Positions 1 through 10,435 of a stretch of 64,000 nt of DNA are shown here, in pieces. The DNA comes from Pterobdella sp. o SKG-2022 (lineage: Eukaryota > Annelida > Clitellata > Hirudinida > Piscicolidae). Made by a program: the position numbers and the translations under genes. The notes under the pieces were generated by a model that did not search any database, had not been told where the DNA came from, and saw nothing but the letters and a program-made list of their open reading frames with translations. Each line of letters starts with the position of its first letter. Positions within the stretch are counted from its first letter, which is position 1. The stretch is taken from positions 16,857,971-16,921,970 of the forward strand of contig OZ038321.1 of NCBI GenBank assembly GCA_964035795.1, given 5' to 3'.

Positions 1-275
1 ACAACCATCCCAACTACAACAACCATCATCCCAACTACAACAACCATCTCAACTACAACAACCATCCCAACTACAACAACCATCATCCCAACTACAACAA
101 CCATCTCAACTACAACAACCATCCCAACTACAACAACCATCATCCCAACTACACCAACCATCATCTCAACTACCACAACAACCACCATCTCAACTACAAC
201 AACCATCTCAACCACAACAACCATCTCAACCACAACAACCATCCAAATTACAACAGCCATCTCAACCACAACAAC
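1..275 (+). repeat. Tandem repeat encoding QLQQPS(S) units
   Basis: Imperfect tandem copies of an 18-21 base unit read in frame 2 as QQPSQL or QQPSSQL. They are continuous with the ASH-protein exon and drift to QPQQPS near 220-275. The tract starts at the window edge, so its true length is unknown. It is a coding minisatellite, likely polymorphic in copy number. Confidence 0.85.
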
Positions 276-1915
276 CATTGTCTCAAGCACAGAAATTTGT
301 TCTCCAAACACACCAACCATCATCCACAGTTGAAACATCGAAAAAAGTAAGCTAATTGTATAGATATCATCCACACCACATTAAAACTTCTATCGTTTCA
401 GAAACACAATGAAACGTGTGAAAATCACTATATTGAGACTCATGCAAAAACGATGCAGACAAATGTTCAATTGGAACAAAGACCTTCAAAACCACAAAAT
501 CAAGAAAAAAGGCAACAAATTAAGGCAAGAAAGTCTGCTGGTGCATACAACCATGCTCTCTTCGACTTCAATGAGACTCCTTTTTCAGATCAGCCTAGCA
601 TCAATTTGAATGAAAGAATATTCAACTTCTTACCAGTTTCTGTGGGCTCTGTATCAGGTATGTCTCAACTATGATATAATTATTTCAAGTCTGTACTTAA
701 TAGGAATTAAATATCCTCATCATTGTTTTACGTCATTTGTCCTCTTTCAAGAGAGGTTTGACGATATCATTTGTGTTTTTACATGTTTTGATTTTCAATA
801 ACAACTTTACACAATCGACCACTATAGAGAACACATTGTTGCTGCGAAATAATGGTCTATCAGATGTAGCCTGGACCCTGCAGGCGTTCACTCCAGTCTT
901 TTTCAAGGTTGTGTCACTTATTGTTTCGAAGTTATCTTAACGCTTATTGTAAATTAACTTAATTATATACGTTTTCATATAGTTTTGAAATTCATTAGTA
1001 TAAGTAAAAATGTACTATTTTAAAATTTCAAAAATTTTAACTTTCAAAAATAATCGGGTTAGGAGGATTATAAAAATTCCCATTCTTTCATAACAAACTT
1101 AGATCAGTTTCTTTATGATTTCATTTATTTTTTGATAGTTCAGATGCTTTTACACTTATTCAGTTTTGAATTAAAACTTCAATAAACACACTCGAAGCTA
1201 CATTATCAAATTTGTGGTATTTTTTAAATATTATTGCTCCAGTTTTTCAACGCTATTTCATTCCTATGTTACCTCTAAACACGAGGCTTTATTTTTTCAT
1301 ATTTACCTCAGCAACAAGGTAGGTTAAGCAGCACAGATCTGACTCCATTCGGGTGTGTGGATGGCACGTCAGGAGGGATCCGTTGCAAAAGTTTCAAAGA
1401 GGTTCTACTGTTTTCAATTCCATAATGCGACGTTTAATTTTTAAATAAAAGCCTTTCTTTAGAAGTACTTTAAATTTATTTTTGAAAAAAATTATATTAA
1501 TATATTATACGGAATGGTCTACTCAAAGAAAAATTAGTTTTTGGCAATAACTAGTAATAATATCGAGTAATAAATAAAAAGTTTTATTTCATTTTAATCA
1601 ATTCATAACTTGTTTAATGAAAAATAATAAATTCAAATATAACTATATTTATAATTGAGTTAACCTTTTCAGGTTAAAATGAGTTTTTCTCCTTCAACCA
1701 CCGGCTTGCATACACAGTACTGGCAATTAACTATGGTGGATAAATCAACAAAGAAACAAATCGAGTTCAAACTTCATTTAAAAGGAATCGTAAGTGCATT
1801 AAATTATTTTTTCAAATAAAAACAAATTAAGCTTTAATTATTTATTTATTAATTAAGCACTGATAGTATTTTATTTCACTCCTACTAGGCTTGTTTTGAA
1901 TTTAACATTTTATAA
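2..1915 (+). CDS. 3' part of an ASH/MSP-domain centrosomal protein gene (CEP192/SPD-2-like)
   Basis: Six exons can be joined in phase: 2-346, 402-657, 828-907, 1312-1401, 1673-1789 and 1889-1915, ending in TAA. The 5' end is outside the window. Exon 1 is a Q/P/S/L-rich low-complexity tract. The last four exons give an immunoglobulin-like ASH/MSP fold: residues LLLRNNGLSDVAWTLQAF, then a segment ending SFKEVKMSFSPSTTGLH, then TQYWQLTMVD and a final strand FKLHLKGI. This layout (x-N-x-G..V.W, then F.P...G.Y.Q.W, then L.L.G) is the ASH signature, and it lies at the extreme C terminus as in CEP192/SPD-2, a centrosome scaffold that recruits pericentriolar material. Exon 4 uses a weak donor (GTTCTA), but exons 4-5 join in frame. 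Other ASH-domain proteins remain possible, so the family assignment is an inference. Confidence 0.55.
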
Positions 1916-4900
1916 TGTAGTTATTATGAGACTTAACGATTATTGAAACGATGGTGATGACTCAGCCTTATAAGTTAATACTTCACGTTGCAATTTTGTT
2001 AATGTTTTTTTATTACTGAAAGAACTTGAATCCAATGAAAATTTATATTTTTTCAAAACTTGAGAATTTTTAACTCAAAACGTAAATAATCAATTTTAAC
2101 CTTTTAGAGTGTTATTTAACAGTATAAATATTTGCAGGGCCGCTAAGCTGCAGATGCACAGTTTCTTTGCACTCCGTGAACTTTCACTTAATTTATAAAG
2201 CTTACTTTTTCATTATTCATCATATCATGAATAGCTTTTTGTAGTAGTTTTTATATATGCAATCGTGGTTTGTTTTGGAAATTTATTCACTTACAATTTT
2301 AATACGACATTTTATATACAATAAACGCAAATGATAACTACGTTAAAATGTCTTGTTTTAAGATTTTAAAAAATCAGTAGTTATCAACGTAGAAAATTCA
2401 ATTATATGCATTTGACTATTTAAAATCAAAAATACAATTAAATTTTAGTTCAAATGCTCATGCTTATTTAATAAGCTTGATTCATAATTATTATGACAAA
2501 AGCGTGTTGTCTTTGACATTGCGACTTAAATCTGTCACCTCGAGCAGCACGTTGCCCTAAGATCTTCTCAGTTGTTGAGTCTTCGACCTGTTTCATCAAC
2601 CAAGTTGCAAACTGCACCAAACGTCGAGTTCTCACAACCAAGCACTGCGAAGCTGCAAATACACCAACTTTTGCATATATGGCAATCTTTTTTTTCTGTT
2701 ACGGCTATCTTGATGCCTGATGAGGTTGAAGTAATTTCTATGGTCACGTCCCACATAGGCAGGCTGTGAGTGACGAAAAAGTTTCCATTTCATCAGAGAG
2801 CTTGCCATCTCTTCACTCAACGCTGAATGGTTCTAGAATGTGGTGTATGTTTCATAGTTGAAGGATAGTTTCATAATGCTTTTCATTTAGCTGTGTCGGA
2901 GAAAGCAGCCAAATTGAAGTCTGCGATGTCTTCATTTTCCCACACTGCAAATGAATTCTTATCCATTCAAATTGGCCAACAATCAATAAGCGCATAAAAT
3001 TATATCATTAAGCTTCACAAAATCAATTGTCCGATTCCACACAAAGTTTTTTTCAAACTTCAAATGTATAGGGAATTAGCATAAACGACCATTGTGGTAT
3101 TTTGAAGTCTCAGTCTCTTGCAAGTTAATCTTATAATATAAGGTAAAGAAAATATTTTAAGTTTTGTTTTTATAAGATCCATGAACACTTGATATTGATA
3201 ATAAAGAAATTTTCAAACACGAAGTTTTTATTAAAAGTACAAAACTTCACTTGATATTGAATTTTTAGTTATGGAAAAACTGTGTTTGAAAAAGTTCTAT
3301 GAACCTTTCTGCTCTAGGTATCATATTTTGAAATACCTTTTAGGATTTAGACTTATAAGACCAATTTAAAAAAAGGTTTTGAGCCATGAATTGCTAAATG
3401 TGAAAAATGCTAAAAATATTATTTATTATCAATATCAAGTGTTCATGATTTCATTAAAAAAATATTTCCCTTTACATTATAATTTTTTTTTTCTTAATTT
3501 CGTATTCTTATATAACTTTTTCTTCTGCCTTTTACTTAGATTCAATTTTGTCACTATTTTGGAAATAAATGGCTGTGTTGAAATATTTGAAGTTTGAAAC
3601 AAGCTTTGTGTGGAACCAGACAATTGATTTTGTAAAGTTTATTCATATAATTCATGTGTTTTTTGATTGTTGAACCATTTGAATGAATAGGAAGTCATTT
3701 TCAACAAACCGTTATCATTTTGTTTATAGTATATATTAAAATTAGCTTCAAACAATCTGGTTTCAAGTGTTTTAGAGCCGCATAAATAACAAGTTCCCGT
3801 TTTATCATCAGAAGCTTTGCTAAGGTCTTTTCTATGATATTTTTTACAATCTTGATTTGTTTTTGAAAGGAATATTTTTTTTACTAAATATGCTTCATTT
3901 TTGTTGACGTTCATCTCTTCGCATGTGTTTCCTTCTTGGCGTAAGGCTTTAAACAATTGTAAAAATAGTTTTTCACTCATAGTTGCTTCATCTTTCAAGC
4001 GGTCTATTTTCTTCTCTGCGCACAATTTCTTCTTCCTTTCGGTGAATTATTTCTTCTTTCAAACGACTTCTTTTTTATTCTTGACGAATTCTTCCTACTT
4101 CAAGGTGAATTCTTTACTTTTTTCTTTTTGCTCAATTTTTTTCATGAATTTCAACAGAATATATCTTTTTGTGGTATTTCTCGTCTCCATTGTCGTATAC
4201 TCCTGTTTCGTCGCCATTGTTGTATCTTTTGTTATTGTGAAGTGGGTTCTTTATTGAAAAAAAGAGAATTTTATCAACAAGATAAAAACATTCTATTAAT
4301 CAAAACAACTAACGCTAATGATAATAACAATAATACTAACCAACCAAAATATTAACGCACACAGAAAAGTCAACGCTCATATACGTAAAGGTGCGCGGTC
4401 ACTTCTTCAGGCATGCCCACGGGCAACACACGAATTCATAACTAGTGGAAGATTACTGGCAACACAGTAATAACTGAAACTTTTACAAAATGATGTGAAA
4501 TTGAGTTTTGGTTGAAGTAAAGTTTAAGAATTGCAAAATGAATAAAACCATAAGTAGGCTAAACCAAATCTTTCAAATGCTCAAATAGAAAAAATGCTTT
4601 TCAACAAATTTTTTTGAAACTAAAGGAACTATTATTAAAAATGTTGTTTTTATTTATGAAAAACAAATAATTGCTAATAAATGTTGATTCATAGTTCAAG
4701 AGTAACTAAATATGACCATTGTTTAGTTATGAATGGATTATTATAGATATTCAACACATATGATAGTATATATAGTTTTATAATAAATACTTAAATCCAT
4801 TTGATATGAATAAAGTCAATAATATGAACGTTTTTAAAATCCGAAAAGTTAATTTCCGAGTGAATCATTGCGGATGTCAAATTCGTGTGACAAAAGCCAG

Positions 4901-5070
4901 CGATCTCCCGCTGAGGTACCAATACTTTTATATAGATAAGCTATATACAAGTATGCTATATACACCAAACTTCAACATAGATATAGTTGATATTGTCAAT
5001 CATAATAACTTTAAAACATCTCTTTAATCGACTTCCTCGTCTCGACACAAAGCGGATTTGATCGGCTTGT
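1916..5070. other. Intergenic stretch with inverted-repeat copies, no supported gene
   Basis: About 3.1 kb of AT-rich DNA. Several open frames exist (for instance a 128-codon minus-strand frame at 3639-4025 with one CYLCG motif), but none has a recognisable family or a supported splice structure. The only clear structure is the inverted repeat at 2940-3700, listed separately. Confidence 0.6.
2940..3700. repeat. Head-to-head inverted copies of a dispersed repeat
   Basis: Sequence 2940-3390 is the reverse complement of 12730-13185 over most of its length. The stretch 3420-3700 is a second, internally deleted copy in the opposite orientation. Bases around 2960-3060 therefore pair with bases around 3585-3690, for example the shared core around CAAAGCTTTGTGTGGAACCAGACAATTG-like sequence at 3600. 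The family is unknown; it could be a foldback or MITE-like DNA transposon derivative. Confidence 0.7.
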
Positions 5071-5077
5071 CGAAGGG

Positions 5078-5085
5078 TATATAAG
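5078..5085 (+). promoter_or_regulatory. TATA box of the cysteine-rich peptide gene
   Basis: TATATAAG lies in a locally GC-richer context about 95 bases before the start codon at 5179. A CA-rich initiator-like stretch (TCACACACC) begins about 12 bases downstream, leaving a 5' leader of roughly 70-80 bases. This is a plausible focused promoter for a highly expressed secretory-cell gene; no transcript evidence is available here. Confidence 0.6.
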
Positions 5086-5178
5086 CGAGCTCACACACCA
5101 TCGAAACAAACAGTTTAGAAGACAAGCAAACAAAAACCGATACTTTAGAAAACAACTAAAACAACCATCGAAATCGAA

Positions 5179-5827
5179 ATGTTGACAAACTCAAAATTTC
5201 TACTTTATCTTCTTCTCTCGACTTTCCTACTCTGCCATGTAGTCAGATCTCAAGACGATTCCAACACGAACGAAGATACTGGAGAAGAAGGGGCTTTTGA
5301 TGACCTTGAATTCGAAGATGAAGGGGGTTTGCAAAATGAAACTTTCAGTGACGAAGATGATGTCGATGACGATAACTTCGATAAGCGCGCAGTCAATGGA
5401 ACAGGTGAGACTTGTTAATTATTGAATGAGAATATTTGTGCATAAACATTCATTCAATTAATCAAAGCACAACTCCTTTCACTCAACAGTGACCAAGGCA
5501 GTTTGTCCATTGTTCAAGCCGTGTGCATCTGGATGCTCAAAGATGAAAAATGCCAAAGGATGTTACTTTTGTTACTGCCACAGAGACTGCAGATGGACGG
5601 GTTGTCCCAAGGGTTACTACTGCAGAAGGTCTCCTCTTTGGACTCTTCCTGCATACACATGTGTCAGAAGACTCAAGTGCCCAGCCATCATTCGACCCTT
5701 AGTGCCTCAAAGGAACGTGTGTCTCAGATGCCAGACGAACTGCAACTGCATGAAGTGCCGTCCAGGCTACTTGTGTTGTCGCGACTGGTATGGCTGTGTC
5801 AAGTGCGTCAGAGGAATCCCTTATTGA
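5179..5827 (+). CDS. Secreted cysteine-rich propeptide, 187 aa, two exons
   Basis: Exon 1 is 5179-5404 and exon 2 is 5490-5827, joined across an 85-base GT-AG intron in phase 1. Residues 1-24 are a typical signal peptide (LLYLLLSTFLLCHVV core). They are followed by a very acidic propeptide (runs of D and E) that ends in FDKR, a dibasic furin-type site. All 20 cysteines are in the exon-2 product. Its first half reads CPLFKPCASGCSK then GCYFCYC, resembling the antistasin-type spacing C..C...GC......GC..C.C. The second half has C..CQTNCNCMKC and CC...YGC..C. The protein is expected to be processed in the secretory pathway and stored or secreted as a disulfide-rich peptide. The biological role is not recognisable. 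A poly(A) signal AATAAA is at 6022-6027. Confidence 0.85.
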
Positions 5828-6379
5828 ATCGCTTTTTGAATTCAAAAAAGTGACTATCGAGCTTCAAAACTATTTTTTAGCCATAATATTCTATTTTTTG
5901 AATTTTTCACGACTTTCAATTTATTCTTTGCATTGATTCATAATTTCATTAAAATTGAAACAAACTTATACTAAATGAACTTTTTTTGTATAAGATTTTA
6001 TTAGAAAATTTCAAATTGAACAATAAAATTCTGAAACAGTCAACAATAAGTTTAAAAAAACTATCAATAAAAGTAATATTTTAACAAAATAAAAAGTGCA
6101 GAATTCAATTATTGTAGAAACTGTGTCAATCTCCAGGCAATATTCACTAAAACTGATTCACACCTTCATGGTTGCGTCTTCATGAGCCTTGCCAGCTTTG
6201 CAGGACATGGTAAGGCTTAGAAAGATTCTAAATGAACTGTTTGACTTTATCCATCCTATTTACATTGTTGATTATTCAAAACTTGTCGTTTATAAATCAG
6301 TTTTGTTAATATTCAAGATAACAAACAAAAATATTCAAAACGTTCATCACCCTTGTATATAAAATCATCTGAAATGTGT
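5828..6379. other. 3' UTR of the cysteine-rich gene plus non-coding DNA
   Basis: Contains AATAAA at 6022-6027 that fits the upstream gene. Beyond it nothing coding is visible. Confidence 0.5.
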
Positions 6380-6796
6380 TTAGTATTTATTTTTGAAGCA
6401 ATTAACTAAGAAAATTTTTGAATGTTGTCGTGTATCGACACCATTGGAAGTTGAAGAAAGCAGTGAATCTCTGACCATCATATTTTCTTCCTGTATTCTT
6501 TGAATATTTGGATGATAATAGCTTTTAATTGATGACTTATTGCTTCTAAATTTTTCAATTCCTTGAAGACTGTTTGAACTACCTATTACAAAATTTTCCA
6601 CTGACATACCATCTTTAATGAACCTTGAGTTGTCTGTTTTCTTTATTTTCAATGAAACTTTGAATTTTATTATATTTTGCATTGTCGCCTGAGTTTGAAG
6701 TACTATTGTTGTGGAGTACACATTATTCAGTTTATTTGTTGAAGGTTGCACTGTAAAAGCATCTTCGTCGCTGGAATCATCGTTCAATGTTTGCAA
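6380..6796 (-). CDS. Possible terminal exon of an unrecognised minus-strand gene
   Basis: A 138-codon open frame, long for this AT content, ends in TAA. It has no ATG at its start. A splice acceptor (ATGAGACAG) lies just upstream at about 6800-6808, so it may be a last exon rather than a complete gene. The product starts with an acidic stretch (NDDSSDEDAF) and is otherwise polar with no recognised domain or membrane segment. No upstream exon could be assigned. It may be chance or old repeat sequence. Confidence 0.3.
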   Translation of the reverse strand: MQTLNDDSSDEDAFTVQPSTNKLNNVYSTTIVLQTQATMQNIIKFKVSLKIKKTDNSRFIKDGMSVENFVIGSSNSLQGIEKFRSNKSSIKSYYHPNIQRIQEENMMVRDSLLSSTSNGVDTRQHSKIFLVNCFKNKY

Positions 6797-7496
6797 TTCT
6801 GTCTCATGAATTTATGGAAAGTCTACTGTTTTGTCTATTTCTAATGAAATTTTACCAAATATAAAACTCGAGAGCTGCTTTAAAAGAAATATAATTTAAA
6901 ATAAAATCATTTTATACCTGTTATTTTATTATTGAAACTTTGTGTGATGGTAAGTTCGGAAGGCTAAAATGACTGGAAATTAATGTTTTTTACTGTTTTG
7001 CTAAATTTATTTGCTTCTAAAGAGATGAAACGACAAAAATAATTATTTTGATTTTTACTTGATGTTAAGTTTTGTGTTATTTAGAATGTTTCTCTTATGA
7101 AATAAATTAGAATAAATATGAATGTTAATTATTTGCCCAACCTGCTTTAAGCTAAATTAAAAGTTGAAACAGCATCGAAAATCTTAATCTAGAGTCACAC
7201 AAAGTGTTTTTGGTGACTCACAAAGTCCAAGACCCAAAAGAATGTTTGCATTGCAGGGAGCATGCCTCACAGAAGTGCTTTCATCCTTATCAAATCGCTC
7301 TGATGTCTAACACCTTATGGAATATCGTTTAAAGAAGGGTTTTTTATCACTTTTTAAACCTTTGCAATCACTTCCTAGCTATTTTCAATGAGCTATAACA
7401 AAAATTTTTAATAAAAAACTCACTAAACATTTTTTAAAAATTCAAAAATAATACAAAAATTTAAACTTGAAAAATTATTTTTTAAAATAATTAGGC
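6797..7496. other. Non-coding AT-rich DNA
   Basis: No supported gene or repeat was recognised here. Confidence 0.5.
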
Positions 7497-8275
7497 GTGG
7501 TTAGAAATGCTATTCAGTGTGGAGGCTGCAGGCAATGGGTACACAAGAAATGCAGCGGCATAAAAGGCCCTCTAATTTCGGATCTTAACTTCCGATGCGC
7601 TCATTGCCTTGATACAGCACGGTCTGTTGATGGGAGATTAGTAAAGGAAGTGATGATTGGTGATGAAAAACTGGAAGTTGTCACAAAGTTCTACTATCTT
7701 GGGGATATGTTATCTGCAGGTGGTGGATGTAAGCTTGCTTCAATAGCACATTGTAAGTGTGATTGGGATAAAGTTCGCCAACTTCTTCCACTCCTTGCTA
7801 ATCGTCATTTACCATTATTGACCAGAGGCTATGTCTATTCAACCTGTGTCAAAAGAGCTATGTTACATGCTGCTGAAACATGGCCCGCAACAGTTTCCAC
7901 ATCGAACCGCCTTGGACAAAACGACCTTGCCATGATTCGCTGGATGTGCAACATCAAAACGAATGATAAAGTTTGCTCTCACTAACTCCTTTCAAAACTT
8001 GGCATTTGGGATGTTGAGGTAGTTCTTCGTACAAGCAGAATGAGGTGATTTGGACATGTAGAGCGTAGCGTGAGTTGGACCTGTCAAGTGCGAAAGTTGG
8101 ATTTAGATACTTGCAAGAAACCTGATAAGCCCAAAAAGACTTGGAACGATTTCATATTGAATGATGAAAGTTAGCTAGACATGGTTTGTGGGGATCCACT
8201 CGATCGCTCTGAATGGAAAGGCCGACTTCGAGATAGAACTTTCAAAAAGCCCAACTCTTGGTAAAGGAAAACGGG
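7497..8275 (+). mobile_element. RTE-like non-LTR retrotransposon, 3' coding remnant
   Basis: The open frame 7497-7985 starts with a PHD-like finger piece (CGGCRQWVHKKCSGI). It then has the characteristic post-RT block FYYLGDMLSAGGG, LPLLTRGYVYSTCVKRAML, HAAETW and MIRWMCN. The reading continues in shifted frames to about 8275, with W/F-GHVERS-like and WNDF-like pieces, so the copy carries stops and frameshifts. The upstream endonuclease and RT core are missing. A related minus-strand remnant lies at 31285-31500. Clade naming as RTE-like is from memory of the motif order. Confidence 0.75.
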
Positions 8276-8419
8276 CTATAAAAAAAATTTAATTGATTTG
8301 ATTAATCTAATCCGCACTTACATTCTGTTTCGCTTTTCAAGCTAGTAATTGTAGATATCGTGTTTTGTCATGCTTGAGATTGAACCACAAAGTTTCTGAT
8401 GATAGTAGGGTGAGAATAA

Positions 8420-8715
8420 TTTAAAAATCGCTCGATGGCAATTCTATAAAAGAAATTAGTTCCATGCTATCAAAGCTATTATGAAAAGTTTTTTAAAAAC
8501 CGGTAAAACTACGAAGGCTCAAATGAAAAGTGACAAAAAATCCAAAGTTTCTCCAGAAGTGAAAAAGTCTATTTTGCAGCACTTTGATAGACTGCACAAA
8601 AACTTTGAAAGAACTCTAAGAATGGTTTCAAAAGGAACATGGGATTGAAGTTTTTATCAGCACAACTGACTGGGTACTTCGAAAGTACCACTATACCAGA
8701 TGCTTATGAGTAAGA
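8420..8715 (+). mobile_element. Possible Tc1/mariner transposase N-terminal fragment
   Basis: Broken reading frames give helix-turn-helix-like pieces (GNSIKEISSMLS, then EHGIEVFISTTDWVLRKY) spaced as in Tc1-type transposases. There are stops and frameshifts, and no catalytic domain or terminal inverted repeats could be found. Assignment is tentative. Confidence 0.35.
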
Positions 8716-9200
8716 AAAAAAGACATTTGGACAAAAGATTTCTTGATAATGGTATCTTAAATAATGAAAAACTTGAATAGGGTTTTAAGCAATGTTTGTT
8801 TTATGGACATTTGAATTTAAAAAGTAAACAAACCTAAAACAGACATATAATTCAAGGTAGACAAGTAATTATCTATTATACCGGGGAGCTCTTCTGTTGA
8901 AAATAAAATAAATTCAACTCAATCAACTCTAACCCAAAAAATATTAGTTTTAGCGCTGAATTAATTGAAAAATATTCAAATTATACCTACATATGGTATT
9001 AGTTTTGATTAAATTCTTATTAAATTAAATCATATTTTTTTTGGCATAACTTCTTCCAGCATTCTTATACAAGAGATTCAAATTGTTAATTTCAAGCTTC
9101 AACTTGTTCTGTCAGAGTTTTAGCGTACTTATCAGAGTTGATGCTGTATAAATAACCAAATAAATCGGTAATTTCAGTAAGTTTTTATCAGATTATTAAG

Positions 9201-9983
9201 ATGAAGATATTTTTATTTCTGTTGGCAGTTTGGACGTTCGTTTCTAGTTCTCTCAGTGATGAAGAATGTGAAAAACTAAAGCACCAAGTCATAATAAATA
9301 AATTTAATTACAATTAAGTTTTATATTAATATTGTAATAAGAAAAAAACTTTGGTTTTAAGAATTTTTTCAAAGTGAAAGTTCATGTAATTACTACTTAC
9401 GTTAACAAAATTTTTAATATAAAAATTGATAATGTAATAACCAAAAGTTTTGAATAAAATGTGTATTCTCTCGATTTAACTGCTTTGTGAACTGATTTAA
9501 AATTTCATAGTAATTCTCATTTGAAACAAAACTCAGACCATTTGTTCTTTGCTAATTTTTGGCAGAGAAAATAACAAGTAAGCTTTGACAGATGGATTGA
9601 AGTATTTGATGGGACAGAGTGAAGCTTCCGACCTGATAAGTCAAAGAAACATTCATAAAACCTGGAGTTGAAAACCTTCATTCTATATGGCTTCATAGTT
9701 TTTGCAGTAGTAATTGTGTTTTTATTAGTTTGTATTTATTTTTACTTTAAAACATCACTAAGCCGGAACTTTGTAAAAAGATTTCTTAAAATGCTTAGAA
9801 AATTCCATGAATTCGACGTGACATTACAATTGTTTACCTCAAACCGATATATGAAAAATATCCAATATTTTAAAATTTCTATTTCCATTGACAGAAGCTT
9901 CTGACCCGTTCAAACGGATGACTCAAAAATGGAAAAATATTCTTGTTGAGCTCCTTGAAAAGCGAATGAAGAACATTAAGTAA
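9201..9983 (+). pseudogene. Broken paralog of the small secreted-peptide gene at 15475
   Basis: Exon 1 (9201-9287) encodes a 29-residue signal-peptide exon, MKIFLFLLAVWTFVSSSLSD onwards. It ends at the same phase-0 donor position (GTCATA) as the intact paralog. Exon 3 (9895-9983) encodes EASDPFKRMTQKWKNILVEL and ends in TAA, entering in phase 1 as in the paralog. The expected middle exon (about 9548-9655) shows only shifted fragments such as LTDGLKYLMGQSEASDLISQ, with stops in every continuous frame. The gene is therefore judged broken, unless an unusual splice pattern rescues it. Confidence 0.6.
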
Positions 9984-10435
9984 CATTGTTCAATTCTGCA
10001 AACAAAAGCTCAAATATTTGTCAAAAGTTTATGAACGTTTCATAACAACTGAAATTAGTCTAAACTTGAGTGCGGGCTTTTATGATGTTTAAGTGTTTTG
10101 GAAGACATTTAAATTAATATGAATGTTATTTTAAATAAACCTCCGATTTTAATTTTTATGTTAATTTATTCAAAATATAAGGAATTTATAAAAAATCACG
10201 TTTATTCAAGAAATTAGCCAAAATTTCTGATAAGCAAAACCTTATCCTAACTCGTTAATTTAGGTTTTATCGAATATTTTAGCTAATTTTTTGAATAAAC
10301 ATGTTTTTAAAAGTAAATTTTCATAGTGTGAAGAAATAAATAAATTTTTTTTTGCAAATAAACGTGATCGCTACTAACTATCCTTACTACCTCTGACTTT
10401 TTTTACCTCCTAACCGTGCTCATAGTCATTGTTGC
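9984..10435. other. Non-coding DNA with a short inverted repeat (about 10195-10310)
   Basis: The segment around 10195-10245 (TTTATTCAAGAAATTAGCC) pairs imperfectly with 10260-10310 (GCTAATTTTTTGAATAAAC). Related pieces with ACTTATCGAAAATTTTAGCT occur at about 11450 and 32700. This looks like a small foldback/MITE family. Confidence 0.5.

Noticed and set aside
2780..2805. Minus-strand CTGATGA...GGAAAC, another hammerhead-like string
   Set aside because: Only four bases separate the two boxes, too few for stem II, so it is almost certainly chance.
3639..4025. 128-codon minus-strand open frame with one CxxC
   Set aside because: No recognised domain, and it overlaps the deleted copy of the dispersed repeat. 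Retained only as part of the intergenic description.
9668..9904. 78-codon plus-strand frame with a hydrophobic N terminus
   Set aside because: It covers the intron before exon 3 of the broken peptide gene and reads out of frame with that exon. The intact paralog has no such frame.
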